Positions 31,886-42,300 of a stretch of DNA of 44,642 nt are shown here, piece by piece. The notes under the pieces are model-generated. The model had not been told where the DNA came from, did not search any database, and saw only the letters and a program-made list of their open reading frames with translations. How positions within the stretch are numbered: position 1 is the stretch's first letter; every line of letters starts with the position of its first letter. The position numbers and the translations under genes were made by a program. The stretch is from assembly GCA_951813625.1 (NCBI GenBank), contig CATOTS010000059.1:1-44642 (forward strand), given 5' to 3'. Source of the stretch: an uncultured Caldilineaceae bacterium. GTDB lineage: Bacteria; Chloroflexota; Anaerolineae; Caldilineales; Caldilineaceae.

Positions 31886-34800
31886 CTAGCTGAATGACAG
31901 CACTTGGGGCTCGTTTGTGCCCACTTCCGATGACGCATCACAGAACATCTTGACGACCGTCGGATGGCAGGTGAAAACCAGGACCTGGTGGGTGGCGGAC
32001 AGGTTCGTGAAAGCGACTGCGGCGCGGAATGCCCTCTCGGGATCGAAGTTCACGAGAACCTCGTCGACAATGACGGGAAGCGGCTCCGTTCTCTGACCAA
32101 GGTCGCGGATCAGTCCAAAGCGGAGGGCCAGGAACAGTTGCTCGCGCGTGCCCCGGCTCAGTTCGGACGGCTGCTTGCTCTGTCCATTGTCATCCGTCAC
32201 CGTGATCGTCTGTTCACCGAGAGGAGCGTACAGCCGCCGGTACCGTCCCCCGGTGATCGCAGCGAAGTCCTTCTCAGCATGACGAACGACTTCCGGCTGC
32301 CGCTCGCGCTCAAATTTTCGGCGCGTCTCATTGAGCAGATTGTGGGCGAGGGTGAGCCGTGACCAATCGTGCGCGTGGCCCCTTAACTGCTCCAGGAGGA
32401 TGTTGCGCTGCATGCGCAGCCGCGACGACTCCTCCTCGCTGGCGAGGTTGGCGAGATCGGTCTGGATAGAACCGCGCTCGGTCAGCAGGTGATCATGTTG
32501 GGCGCTGACAGTGGCCCCTTCTTCCTCCAGCGCGGCTATCTTATCGCTGATCGACTGGAGGTCAGTTCTTTGGAGGTCGGTTTTGAGTGACTGCAGCGGT
32601 TCGCCTGGGCCGCTGAGACGCTGAAGCTGGTTGAGCGCGGCTTGGGACCCGGTTTCGAGTTCTTCCTGCTTTTCTCTTTGTTTTGCCCGCACGCGGAACT
32701 CTTCGGCCTCCTCCGCTCCACCGCTCCGGAACAGTTTCTCGAGCTCCTCCTGGGCCTCTTGAAGTTCGCCTGCGCGCTCTTCCAGCTGACGCTTGGCGGC
32801 CTCCATTTCCGATCGCGCGCTGGTCCGTCTCCTGTCACTCTCCCGGACTTCCTCAAGCAACTCGACGAGCCTGTCAGCTGCCGCGACAACCGCGCGTTCG
32901 TCGCTGCGGTCGAAGGTGATGTCGAAGGCCGAGGCAAGCGGTTCGACGTCCGCGACATGCTGGGCGATGTCATTCTCGATATCCTTGATACGCTGCCGGA
33001 AGCTTCGTAACTCGTTGAGCTGGTTGCGTCCATTCTCGATCTGTCGCTGAAGCTCGCCGGCGGTTTCCGGCGTGTAGGTATCAAGCAGACCGCGGGAATT
33101 CAGCCAGTTCTGCCACTCGTTCTGCGCGGACACGAGCTGCCGTTCTGCGTCTTCGACGGCAGCAGCGGACTCCTCGACACGAGTTCGCCGCTGTCCCGTC
33201 AGCTCCTTTGCTTTGTCAAGCGCTTGAGAGAGACGGGTCCACTCCTGCAGCCTGCGCTCCTCTTCGTCAAGCGAATCTTCTGCTACAAGGAGGGACGGCT
33301 CGTCGATCTTTTCCAGTGCAAGCGGCGCTGCTTCGCGCATCATTTCGGATTGGATGTCTTGCTTTTTCGATTCGGCGCGGTTAAGCGATTCGCGGAGGGG
33401 AGAGGCAAGAAGCGATCCCCCGGTACCTGCAGGACGGGGATTGCCTGAAATGTACAGAAACAGGGCCAAAGCGCCGAACGCAACTGCTGCCGCGATGCCA
33501 ATGTAGAGCGCGGTTCCGCCAAGAACCGCTCCTACTGCCGCGAGTGCAACGCCGGCAACCAGAGCAGCGGCAATGGCTTTGCAATGGTCTGCCTCGCCTG
33601 GCGGGCGTTCCGTGCTTTGCAGACTGTCCAGCTGATTTTGCAGATTCAACGCGTTCTGCCGCTCGCGGTCGAGTTCGTTGAGTCGCGACCTTGTCGTGCG
33701 AACCGAGTTGCGGCGCAGCCGTATCTGGTCGGCATCCAGGGACGGCCTGCTGATGGACTGAAGCTCACTGTCAGCCTCTTTCTCGGCGGCGAATGCCTCC
33801 TGCAGTGCGACCTCGTTCTGGTCATGGGATGACCTGTGCCTCGAATGTGTTTCGGAAGCATCGTGCAATCTGTCGCGGTACCTGGCGATCTCCTGACGTG
33901 CGGCGATGGAGAAGTCGAACTCATCCAGGTCTGTTTCATTCCAGTCCGGTCCCAGTTCTCTAAGTGTTTTGGCGAGAGTCCTCTCGCGCTCTCTCAGTTC
34001 AGCCATCCGCTCCGGCAAGTCTTTGAACAGGCCGATGAAATCTTTTCGTCCTTCCTGCAGATGCCTGATGTCGGGTTCGTGCCGAAGAATGGTCTCGTGT
34101 TCAACCTGAGTTTCTGCTGCTCGTTTTGCCTCTGCAAACTGTTCGCGCGCGGACGTAAACTCGCGTCGCGCGTTTCTGGCGCGTTCATCCAGCTTTTCCA
34201 ATCGGGTAATGCCGTCCACCGGGAAACTGTCTATGACCGGCAAAGTGGCTATCTCTTGCTGCGACGACACCAAGTCGTTCCATGGGTCCCAGGCGTTCTG
34301 AAGGTTCTTCTGATGATCAAGCCGCGATCGAATCTCGCGCCGACAAGCAGCCACGCCTTCAAGTTCGGTCTCGACCTGCTGTTGACGGGTGATCAGATCG
34401 CCGTACCTGCCTGCGTTCTCTTCGATTTCTCTGAGCTTACTGTCTATGTCTTGAAGTTGCTTGTGGGCATTATAGATTTTCTGGCTGCTTCCCCGATTGA
34501 GAAACAGCTTCTCTCGCTCGTCCCCGATAGATTTCATGACGCCCGGAAGCGAGGTAACGCCCATGCCCGCGCTGTAGATCTGGTTGTTGACGTTGGCATC
34601 TTTCAGCAGGTCGCTGCTGTGGAGCTCGTCGAGGGTAAAGGCGAAGACCTGCTCAAACAGGGCCCTGGAGTTGTTGCCCAGCATCTGGGTGAGCATCGCC
34701 TCATTCAGCGGCGCGCCCGTTTCCGAGGTAAGGGCGACCCCCGCTGAAGGGCCCCCTTTGAACCGGCTGACATCGGTCCGAAGGTCGTCTTTGGTGATAA

Positions 34801-35014
34801 GGGTTACACGTCCTCCGTGGCGGCCGCCTGCCAGCGGTGGGTAGTCACCGGGCGCGCGTCGAAAGCCGAACAGGACCGTTCGGATGAACTCCAGCAGTGT
34901 GCTTTTTCCCGCTTCGTTCGGCCCGTAGAAGACGGTTACCGGCTGTTCCAGCGGCCCGATATTCTTAGCGGCGAACTGCCCGAATCCGTCGATGAACATC
35001 TCGCTGATCCTCAT
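31886..35014 (-). CDS. YhaN/SbcC-like SMC-type ATPase with membrane apex
   Basis: The protein is 1,042 residues. Walker A is GPNEAGKST at residues 31-39; the ABC signature LSRGTREQLFLALRFG and Walker B LPVIVDEVLVNFD are near the C-terminus. Between them lie two long coiled-coil arms rich in Glu, Arg and Gln. At the point where Rad50/SbcC has its Cys zinc hook, residues about 475-525 hold two hydrophobic segments (ALVAGVALAAVGAVLGG; YIGIAAAVAFGALALFLYI), as in the YhaN family. No CxxC is present there. With the adjacent YhaO/SbcD-like nuclease it should form an Mre11-Rad50-type complex tethered to the membrane that processes DNA ends. Its ATG overlaps the upstream stop by four bases. Confidence 0.85.
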   Translation of the reverse strand: MRISEMFIDGFGQFAAKNIGPLEQPVTVFYGPNEAGKSTLLEFIRTVLFGFRRAPGDYPPLAGGRHGGRVTLITKDDLRTDVSRFKGGPSAGVALTSETGAPLNEAMLTQMLGNNSRALFEQVFAFTLDELHSSDLLKDANVNNQIYSAGMGVTSLPGVMKSIGDEREKLFLNRGSSQKIYNAHKQLQDIDSKLREIEENAGRYGDLITRQQQVETELEGVAACRREIRSRLDHQKNLQNAWDPWNDLVSSQQEIATLPVIDSFPVDGITRLEKLDERARNARREFTSAREQFAEAKRAAETQVEHETILRHEPDIRHLQEGRKDFIGLFKDLPERMAELRERERTLAKTLRELGPDWNETDLDEFDFSIAARQEIARYRDRLHDASETHSRHRSSHDQNEVALQEAFAAEKEADSELQSISRPSLDADQIRLRRNSVRTTRSRLNELDRERQNALNLQNQLDSLQSTERPPGEADHCKAIAAALVAGVALAAVGAVLGGTALYIGIAAAVAFGALALFLYISGNPRPAGTGGSLLASPLRESLNRAESKKQDIQSEMMREAAPLALEKIDEPSLLVAEDSLDEEERRLQEWTRLSQALDKAKELTGQRRTRVEESAAAVEDAERQLVSAQNEWQNWLNSRGLLDTYTPETAGELQRQIENGRNQLNELRSFRQRIKDIENDIAQHVADVEPLASAFDITFDRSDERAVVAAADRLVELLEEVRESDRRRTSARSEMEAAKRQLEERAGELQEAQEELEKLFRSGGAEEAEEFRVRAKQREKQEELETGSQAALNQLQRLSGPGEPLQSLKTDLQRTDLQSISDKIAALEEEGATVSAQHDHLLTERGSIQTDLANLASEEESSRLRMQRNILLEQLRGHAHDWSRLTLAHNLLNETRRKFERERQPEVVRHAEKDFAAITGGRYRRLYAPLGEQTITVTDDNGQSKQPSELSRGTREQLFLALRFGLIRDLGQRTEPLPVIVDEVLVNFDPERAFRAAVAFTNLSATHQVLVFTCHPTVVKMFCDASSEVGTNEPQVLSFS

Positions 35015-36282
35015 TCATCATCTCCGGCGAGCCGGTCGACGACAATCGCCTCGGCCTCGTCGATCAAGGCGGCGAAATCGTCCCCGCCGGGATCACGGTC
35101 TGACAAGTGCTTTCCGTATTGGCGGTGTTGGTAAAGATCAGAAAGGCCGTCACGCAAACGTTCCTGCAGCTCGGGGTCGTTTCTTGCACGATCCACTGTC
35201 TTCAGCAGTTCGGCCAGAAAGTCGGAACCCTCGATACGCTCCCGTCGATTGAACGGCGCTGCTGTTTCGTCTTCGATGCGCTCGCACCAAACGAACGGCG
35301 AACGCCGCATCCATTCGTCGTTCAGGTTTTCTACCAGGTCTTCGATAAAGCCCGGCTGCCGCAGAGCGCGATACAAACTGCCCCGCCCGGCCAAAGTCAC
35401 CTGCAACACGACCGGCCGGCCGGCTGCATCACCCGAGGCGTCAGATATTGATTGATGCAGCCTGTCCAGCAAATCCTGCGAAGTCGAAATCTGGGAGATA
35501 TCGAGAACGGAGCGCTCCCACCTGACGGTGTCCATGGGTCTGAAGACCAATTCTATGTTCTTCGCACTGTCGACCTCTACAAGGCCAACGCCGCGAGCGC
35601 CGCCCTCGTTCGAATGTCTGCCCTGGGAGTTGCCCGGGTAGACCACGGCAGGGGACTGTTCGCTGAGAATCTGCCGCGTATGTACGTGGCCCAGCGCCCA
35701 GTAATCGATTGCGGACGATCTCAGATCGTCCAGCGAACAGGGGGCGTAGGAGGCGTGCTCCGTGTTGCCGCCAACATTGGCATGCATGAGGCCGATAGAA
35801 AATGGGTTGGAATCGACCTTTTGGAGTCCTCGCAGCAGATTTTTACGGATGTCGCTCTTTGGGTAGCTGATGCCGTGTACGACGGCACGCCCAGGATCGT
35901 CCTCAAACACCGGCGCGGCTTCGAACTCTGCGCCAAAGCGCGTACAGCTTGGCGGATAGTCAAGGCGCGCTTCCCAGCCGTCGAGGGGATCGTGGTTGCC
36001 GTGGCAGACAAAGGAGCGTATGCCGGCATCGTGCAGCTGCTTCAGGCCGGCGACGAACTTGAGCTGCGCGCGCAGGCTCCGATCAGACGAGTCGTACACG
36101 TCACCGGCGACGAGCAGGGCGTCCACGCGTTCGTCGATGCAGAGTTTGATGATGTTGTCATACGCGCTGAACGTGGCGTCGTGCAGCGCGCTGGCTACGT
36201 GTTCGGGAGCAACGGCCTTTATGCCGACAAAGGGGCTGTCGAGATGCAGATCGGCCGCATGTACGAAGCGGAGAAGGGCCAT
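35011..36282 (-). CDS. YhaO/SbcD-like DNA-end nuclease
   Basis: The protein is 423 residues, calcineurin-like metallophosphoesterase fold. Metal-binding motifs are all visible: ADLHLDSP (residues 10-17), GDVYD, CHGNHDP, LMHANVGG and GHVHTRQ. The sequence LDSPF and the C-terminal capping domain place it with YhaO/SbcD exonucleases rather than with other phosphatases. It trims DNA ends as the nuclease partner of the SMC-type ATPase encoded next, with which it overlaps by the four bases ATGA. A separate promoter is seen 35 bp upstream, so it need not depend on addBA transcription. No clear ribosome site precedes the ATG, in keeping with a short leader. Confidence 0.85.
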   Translation of the reverse strand: MALLRFVHAADLHLDSPFVGIKAVAPEHVASALHDATFSAYDNIIKLCIDERVDALLVAGDVYDSSDRSLRAQLKFVAGLKQLHDAGIRSFVCHGNHDPLDGWEARLDYPPSCTRFGAEFEAAPVFEDDPGRAVVHGISYPKSDIRKNLLRGLQKVDSNPFSIGLMHANVGGNTEHASYAPCSLDDLRSSAIDYWALGHVHTRQILSEQSPAVVYPGNSQGRHSNEGGARGVGLVEVDSAKNIELVFRPMDTVRWERSVLDISQISTSQDLLDRLHQSISDASGDAAGRPVVLQVTLAGRGSLYRALRQPGFIEDLVENLNDEWMRRSPFVWCERIEDETAAPFNRRERIEGSDFLAELLKTVDRARNDPELQERLRDGLSDLYQHRQYGKHLSDRDPGGDDFAALIDEAEAIVVDRLAGDDE

Positions 36283-36316
36283 GTAGGTCTGTCAACTCCG
36301 GGTGGATGGACGGGCC

Positions 36317-36322
36317 ATTATA
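36317..36322 (-). promoter_or_regulatory. TATAAT box upstream of yhaO-like gene
   Basis: A consensus TATAAT on the minus strand, with a weak TTAGTG 18 bp further upstream, lies in the 106-bp gap between the addA-like stop and the yhaO-like start. Transcription would begin near 36310, giving a leader of about 28 nt. Confidence 0.45.
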
Positions 36323-36388
36323 GCTGATCGGACCCTGGATCACTAATCGGCCGTCCCGAGCGGCAGACGTGAAGCGGCACTGGGCGGG

Positions 36389-39388
36389 CTACTCCCGGAG
36401 CAGGGCCAGTGCCTTCTTTTCGGCTTCACGCATGGCGGCGGGCAGGTTGTCGATGGCGCTGATTTTGTTCGGCGCCAGGAAGAGGAAGGAAACCTCCTTC
36501 ACACTTACGCCGGCTGCTTGTGTCAGGGCGAGTGCGTAGGCGCCGCCCTGCAGGCGATAACGGGAGATCGCTTTTTCCATGCTGTCGTCGGAGCTGAGCG
36601 CATCGGTCTTGAAGTCGACGATGACGAAGCCGTCCTCCTCCTCGAAGAGGAGGTCGATGAAGCCCTCGACGATGCCGTTGCCGACGGGTCCGGCAACCGG
36701 CGTTTCGCGCCAGTAGCGATTCGAATCGAGGGCGCGCTGCACGAGGGGGCTGGCGAGCGCGCCGCGCACGAGGCGGGTGATCTCGCCGGCGCGGTCGGGT
36801 ACGCCTTCGGCCGCGGCTTGCGCCCGGGCGATATCGTCGAGATTTTCTCCCGTACGCAGATCGACGACCTGCAGCACGGCGTGGACGGCGCGGCCTATGT
36901 TGGTGCCGGCGCGCCCTCGGCGCCAGGGTTCGTCGGGGATATCCTGCTCTTCTTTTGCTTCCTGGGCGATGCGGGTGGCGGCGGCGGCAACCGGGCGGGC
37001 GCGCGCTGCGTAGACCGCTGCGCGCTCCTCTTCCCACTGCTCTCGCGCCTCGGCGGTGTCGCGGTCCGGCGCGGTCGCGTCGTCGCCTGATTCGGGGGCG
37101 GGCGGGACGGGCAACGGGGTGGGATGGAAGGGCTGCCAGAGATGGTCCGCCCCCTGCATGAACTCGGCGATGCGGGCCGCGGCTGAGTTTCTGCCCCTTT
37201 TGTTGTGGTACAGGCTGACGATGAGGTGATCGCGGGCGCGCGTGGCGGCGACGTAGTTCACTCGTACCTTTTCCTCTTCCTCTCGCTCCTTTTCTGTTGC
37301 GAGCAGCTCCGCGTAGCCGGCGGTTTGCAGCGGGACATCCTTCGAACCCACATTCACCTCGACCTGTCCGTTGATGCGGTCGAAGAGTACGGGATCTCTC
37401 TGGTTATTCGCGCCCGCGCCCAGCCCGGCGAGGACCAGGATGGGAAATTCCAGTCCCTTGGCGGCGTGGACGGTCATCACCCGCACGGCGCCCTCGTCGG
37501 ACTCCTGGACGGCGGTTTCCAGCGCTCTTGCCTGCTCCTCGCGCTGCCGTGTAGTCCACGAGATGTAGGCGCGCAGCGATGTTTCACCGGCGGCGGCGAA
37601 GGCGCGGGCGCGGTCGATGAGGAAGTTGTAGCGTTGCCAGCGGCCGCGCCACTGCCGTTCGTCGAGGGCCAGCTCTCTGAGCCGTCGATCGCGCACGAAC
37701 TGTTCGATCAGCGCGGCCGGGGCGGTCCATCTGCGCAGTTCGTGGAATGCTTTCAGCGCGTTCAGCGCTGCGGTGACGTTTCCGGGCGGCGGGTCGCTAT
37801 CGGCGAGGTAGTCGAAGTTGCTGCCGGCCTCGACGAAGGCGAGCAGGTCGGCGTCGGAGCAGGCGAAGGCGGGGGAGCGCAGCGCGGCGACCACGGCGAC
37901 CTGGTCGGTGGGGTCGTCGATGGCGGCGAGACAGTTGAGCAGGTCGCGCACCTCCTGTGTCTCGTAGATCATCGACGCGCTTTCGAGCCGGTAGGGAATG
38001 CCGGCATCCTCAAACGCGATCTCAAGCGCATTGAAACCAAGGCGGCGCGGCATCAGCACGCAGATGTCGTTGTATTCCGCAGGGCGGAGTTCTCCCTCGG
38101 TCTCCTCGGAGCGGACCAGCCAGCCCTCTGCGATCGCCGTCTGGATCGCGGCCGCGATCCAGACGGCCTCCTGCTCGCGCACCTCCGGCGCATTTCCCTC
38201 GATCTCTTCGCCCATGCAGCGGACGGGGGGCGGGTCGTGTTGATCCGGCAGCGGCGTGAGGGGTGCGTAGGCGGCCTGGGCTTCGCCCTCATCCATCCAG
38301 CGGGCGAAGAGGCGGTTGACCCAGTCGATGATTGGAAAGAGAGAGCGGAAGTTTTGCGAGAGGAGCACCTGGTCGCCGCCGACAGCCCGCTGCATCTGGT
38401 CGACCTGCTGGATGTCGGCGCGGCGGAAGCGGTAGATCGACTGCTTGGGGTCGCCGACGATGAAGAGCTTGCCGGCTTCGGGCTGTACCGCGCGCCAGTC
38501 CGCAGGCCGGTTGGCTGCGGCGGCGCGGGCGGGGGCCTCTTCGGCCAGGAACATGGCGATCTCGGCCTGGATCGGGTCGGTGTCCTGGACCTCGTCGATG
38601 AGGATGTGGGTGTAGCGGGCGCGGAAGTGGTCGCGTGCGGGGAGGCTGTCGCGCAGCAGGTTGCGGGCGAGCACGAGCAGGTCGAGGAACTCCACCTCCC
38701 CGGCATGCCTGCGCGCGCCGGCGTAGTCGAGCGCAAAGCGCTGGAGCAGCTGGAGCACCGGCACCAGGGTTGGGGCTCCCGCCTCCTGCGCGGCGCGGTT
38801 GGCGGGCGTATCGAAGGCGGCGGCCGCGATCAGGTCGTAGTTTCTGTGGAAGGAGACCGCGATCTTGCGGAGATGGTCCAGGGTCATCCCTTCCACCAGC
38901 GCGGGGCGCAGGGCGCGCTGTGCGCCGGGGTCGTCGAGCGCGGCGTCAAGCCACTGCGACCAGCGCTCCTCGAATGCGATCTCGGCGGCGAACTCGTCGC
39001 GGATGGTGAAGCCGGGCGGTAGGCCGGCTTCCAGCGGCCGCTCGCGCAGGAGGCTGCCGGCGAAGCTGTGCAGCGTCTGGATGGCGGCCTGGTCGAGCTC
39101 CTCGACGGCGCGTTTGCAGCGCGCGCGCTCGGCCTGCCCCAGGCTGTCGTCTTCGGCGGCTCTTTCCAGCGTTTCGCCGATGCGGGCGTTCAGCTCGGCG
39201 GCGGCGGCCTCGGTGAAGGTGATGGCGGCGATGCCGCCCATACTGGCGCGGCCTGTTGTAATGAGGGCAACGATGCGCTGGACGAGGCTGTGCGTTTTGC
39301 CGGTGCCGGCGCCGGCGACGACGACCAGGTTCTGGTCGAGTTTTTGGACGATGGCGTTGCGCGCGGCCTGATCGGCGAGGGTCGTCAT
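36389..39388 (-). CDS. AddA-like UvrD helicase-nuclease
   Basis: The protein is 999 residues. Superfamily 1 helicase motifs in order: Walker A AGAGTGKT (25-32), TFTEAAAAELNARI (Ia), ILIDEVQDTDPIQ (II), VGDPKQSIYRFRRAD (III), VMTVHAAKGLEFPILVLAGL (V) and NYVAATRARDHLIVSLY (VI). The C-terminal 150 residues are a PD-(D/E)xK nuclease with GFIDLLFEEEDGFVIVDFKTD, whose D...D-x-K is intact. Together with the AddB-like product it should unwind and resect double-strand breaks for RecA-dependent repair. Length is a little below Bacillus AddA (about 1,230). The ATG overlaps the stop of the addB-like gene by four bases. A degenerate copy of its 3' end lies at 31551-31880. Confidence 0.85.
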   Translation of the reverse strand: MTTLADQAARNAIVQKLDQNLVVVAGAGTGKTHSLVQRIVALITTGRASMGGIAAITFTEAAAAELNARIGETLERAAEDDSLGQAERARCKRAVEELDQAAIQTLHSFAGSLLRERPLEAGLPPGFTIRDEFAAEIAFEERWSQWLDAALDDPGAQRALRPALVEGMTLDHLRKIAVSFHRNYDLIAAAAFDTPANRAAQEAGAPTLVPVLQLLQRFALDYAGARRHAGEVEFLDLLVLARNLLRDSLPARDHFRARYTHILIDEVQDTDPIQAEIAMFLAEEAPARAAAANRPADWRAVQPEAGKLFIVGDPKQSIYRFRRADIQQVDQMQRAVGGDQVLLSQNFRSLFPIIDWVNRLFARWMDEGEAQAAYAPLTPLPDQHDPPPVRCMGEEIEGNAPEVREQEAVWIAAAIQTAIAEGWLVRSEETEGELRPAEYNDICVLMPRRLGFNALEIAFEDAGIPYRLESASMIYETQEVRDLLNCLAAIDDPTDQVAVVAALRSPAFACSDADLLAFVEAGSNFDYLADSDPPPGNVTAALNALKAFHELRRWTAPAALIEQFVRDRRLRELALDERQWRGRWQRYNFLIDRARAFAAAGETSLRAYISWTTRQREEQARALETAVQESDEGAVRVMTVHAAKGLEFPILVLAGLGAGANNQRDPVLFDRINGQVEVNVGSKDVPLQTAGYAELLATEKEREEEEKVRVNYVAATRARDHLIVSLYHNKRGRNSAAARIAEFMQGADHLWQPFHPTPLPVPPAPESGDDATAPDRDTAEAREQWEEERAAVYAARARPVAAAATRIAQEAKEEQDIPDEPWRRGRAGTNIGRAVHAVLQVVDLRTGENLDDIARAQAAAEGVPDRAGEITRLVRGALASPLVQRALDSNRYWRETPVAGPVGNGIVEGFIDLLFEEEDGFVIVDFKTDALSSDDSMEKAISRYRLQGGAYALALTQAAGVSVKEVSFLFLAPNKISAIDNLPAAMREAEKKALALLRE

Positions 39389-42300
39389 GTGGTTGCCTCC
39401 CCGTCGGCCAGGGCGGCGTAGGCGGCCAGGCGGTCATCACGGCGCTTCTGGCGCCAGTGCCGCTCGCGGCGGGTGGGGCAGAGGTTTTTGAAGTCGCAGA
39501 ATCTGCAATTTTGGCTGTTCGCGCCTGGATTGGCTGGGAAGAGGCCGGCGCCGATGCCATCGTTGATGATCCCGATCGCGTCGTCGAAGGGGTCGAGCAT
39601 CTTTTCGAGGGGACCTATTGGGGTGGGCTGTGTGCTCAACTTGCTATCTGAGAGCACGAACCAGTAGGCGGCCTTAACTTCGACCCCCTCGCCCAGCAAC
39701 TGGCGCGCGGCGAGGCCGTAGATGGGTAGCTGCAGGCGGGTGCCGCGCTGGACGGGGTCATTTTTCAAGCTCCCGTATGCTTTCGAACTGCCCGTTTTGT
39801 AATCGAGCACGAGCGCGGTATTCCCATCCGGGGAGAGGTCAATGCGGTCGATGAAGCCGCGGAACCGGACCGTGCCCGTCTTCGAAATCGTCCTTTCGAC
39901 AGGTTCTTGCCCCGGTCCGCTGTCGCGCTGGCGGCGGGAAAATCCGAAGGCGTTTTCGACCGAATGGGGAGAGACGCCATATTTTTTGCGCAGATTCAGG
40001 TCTGTTTCGAGGAAGCTGTGCAGGTCGTCGCGCAGCTCCTGCCGCGCCACCTGCCACAGGAGCTGTTTGCCGGTCACGCCGCGCTGCTCGGCGTCCTGAA
40101 GCACTTCGGTCGCGATCTCATCGAGCAGATCGCGCTGCTCATCGTTCCAGGGCTGGTCGGGTGCGGGGACGGTGTCCTGCGCTTGCACGGCGCGGATGAA
40201 ACGTTCGAGCGTGGTGTGGACGAGGGATCCCCGCTCCATGGCTGAAATGGTCGTGATCTCCTCCGGCTGCTCCGGCGCGGCGATGCCGAGGACGTTCGAG
40301 AGGAAGTATTTGAACGGACATCTCGCCCAGGTTTCGAGGCGCGTCGGCGAGAAGACCTCGCTGTTGGAGAGGCCGATGCGCCCGGACGCGGCGGAGGCGT
40401 GCGAGAGGTCGCCGTCCCAGACGGTCAGCCCGGGGTTCCTTCTGGCCCGATGCATCGTCAGCGCCCTCGCCAGCACGGTTTCGGACGCGGCGAGATGGTG
40501 CCGGCCGATGCGCCTGCCGGCGTCGCGCCAGCGCCACAGGCGGTGGAGGTCGTAGTCGTGGATGTCGGCGGGCTGTGATGCGGAGACGGCGCTGATGCCG
40601 GCCTGGGCCGACGGTACTTCTGTGAACCATGGCTGGGCGCGCAAGGCGGCGAGATCGTCGGGCGAGGTGAGCATCGAGGGGTAGACGCGGGAGCCGTACA
40701 GAAGGGACGCCTCTTCCAGGAGCCAGTGGGACGGGCGCTGCTTCCGCTGCGCGATGTTGTTGCTGCGGGCGAAGGTGAGGACGGTTGCGCGTGCGGCCGA
40801 TGCCGCGGCCAGGTAGTCGTACCGTTCGGCGGCCGCGCCGCGGCGGGGCGGGAGGCCGGCCAGTTCGCGTTCCCGTTCCGGCAGCAGGGGATCTTCGGAG
40901 GGGCGCGCGGGCACAAGGCCTTCGACCATGCCGAGCAGGTATACGCGGTCGAAGCGCATGCCGACGGCGCTGCTGACGGGGCCGACGAAGACGCCTTCGC
41001 CCAGCGCGCCGGTTTTGGCTGCGGAGCGCTTGAGCGATTCGTCGAGTGCGGCGCGGAAGTCCTCGAGTGTAAGGTCTTCATCGCCGCTGAGGGCGGCCAA
41101 CTCCTGCAGCGCCGCCTCCAGCTTTTCGAAGTTTTCCTGCTCGTCAGGCGGCAGCGAGGCCCTGTCGAGGTAGCGCTCGATCAGGTTTTCGGACCATGCG
41201 ACGAGTTGCGGCCACGTGCGGCAGGAATCGGCCTGCGCCAGGTTGTCGTGCAGGCGCAGCATGAAGCCGCGCAGGGCGCGGGCCTCGCTTATGCTCTCTG
41301 CAACCAGCGTTCGTTTGGCCGCGGACGGCTCTTCGTTCCGCTCTTCGCCGGCCTGCTCCTGTGCCGTGGCGTAGCGTGCAAGACGGTCGCGCCACTGCTC
41401 AATGCCGGCGATGACGCCGGCGTCACGCGAGAGGGCGTCCCAGCGTGCGGGGCTGTAACCGGCCCGGTCGGCTTTTACGGGGCAGGAGGTGAGCCAGCGC
41501 ATGACCTCGTCCCTGGGCAGATCGCCGCCGGCCAGGTCGACCATGCCTTTAACCATACGCCCGGCCGCGGTCGCGGCCAGCCTTCCCGTTGGCGGACCGG
41601 CGGTCGGAATGCCGGCGATGGCGAACTGTTCTGCGAGCAGCGAGGCGTAGCGTTCCTGCTGCCAGAAGAGGACGGCCATGCGCTGGAAGGGGGCGCCGGC
41701 GTGCGCGGCCGCTGCGATCTCCCGCGCCGCGCTGCGCACCTCTTCGCGGATATCCGAGGTGATGAGCAGGCTTGACGCGCGCGCGGTCTGCGCCGAGGCG
41801 TCTGGCGGCCTGGAAAAGTCCTTTGCGCCCGGCACGTCGGCAAGCAATGCCTTGTCGATCTCCCCCTCGCCCGTGATCCCCAGGACGGTGGCGCACTTCC
41901 CCGCGCTATGCAGCGCTTCCAACAGCCGCTGCTCGGCGGGCGACAGGTCGTGCGGCAGATATGCGATCACTGCACCGAGCGCGGCAAGCGCGGCGCCGGC
42001 GTCCTGGTCCACGGCATCGGCGGCGGCGAAGGCGAGCGCCTCCCGGTCATAGTAGGACTCAGTCTCCGCGCGAAAGCGTTCAAACAGCCGGACAGTCTCA
42101 CCCGTGATGCCGCCGCGTTGTATGAGAGCCGCCATTTTGTCTTCCTGGACATTGCGGAGCTCGCGGAATGTCCTGCGCAGGCTGGCGTGGAAGGAGGGAT
42201 GGGCGCGAAAGGGTTCGAGCGGTCCAGCGGCCTCACGCGCGGCGCGGCGCACGGCGTCGAACTCGATCAGCGGCTTGAGCGGTCTTTTGTCTTGTGCGGC

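Noticed and set aside
37205..39022. Plus-strand frame of 605 residues antisense to the addA-like gene
   Set aside because: Val/Asp/Glu/Gly-rich shadow typical of high-GC antisense frames; the opposite strand carries all helicase motifs.
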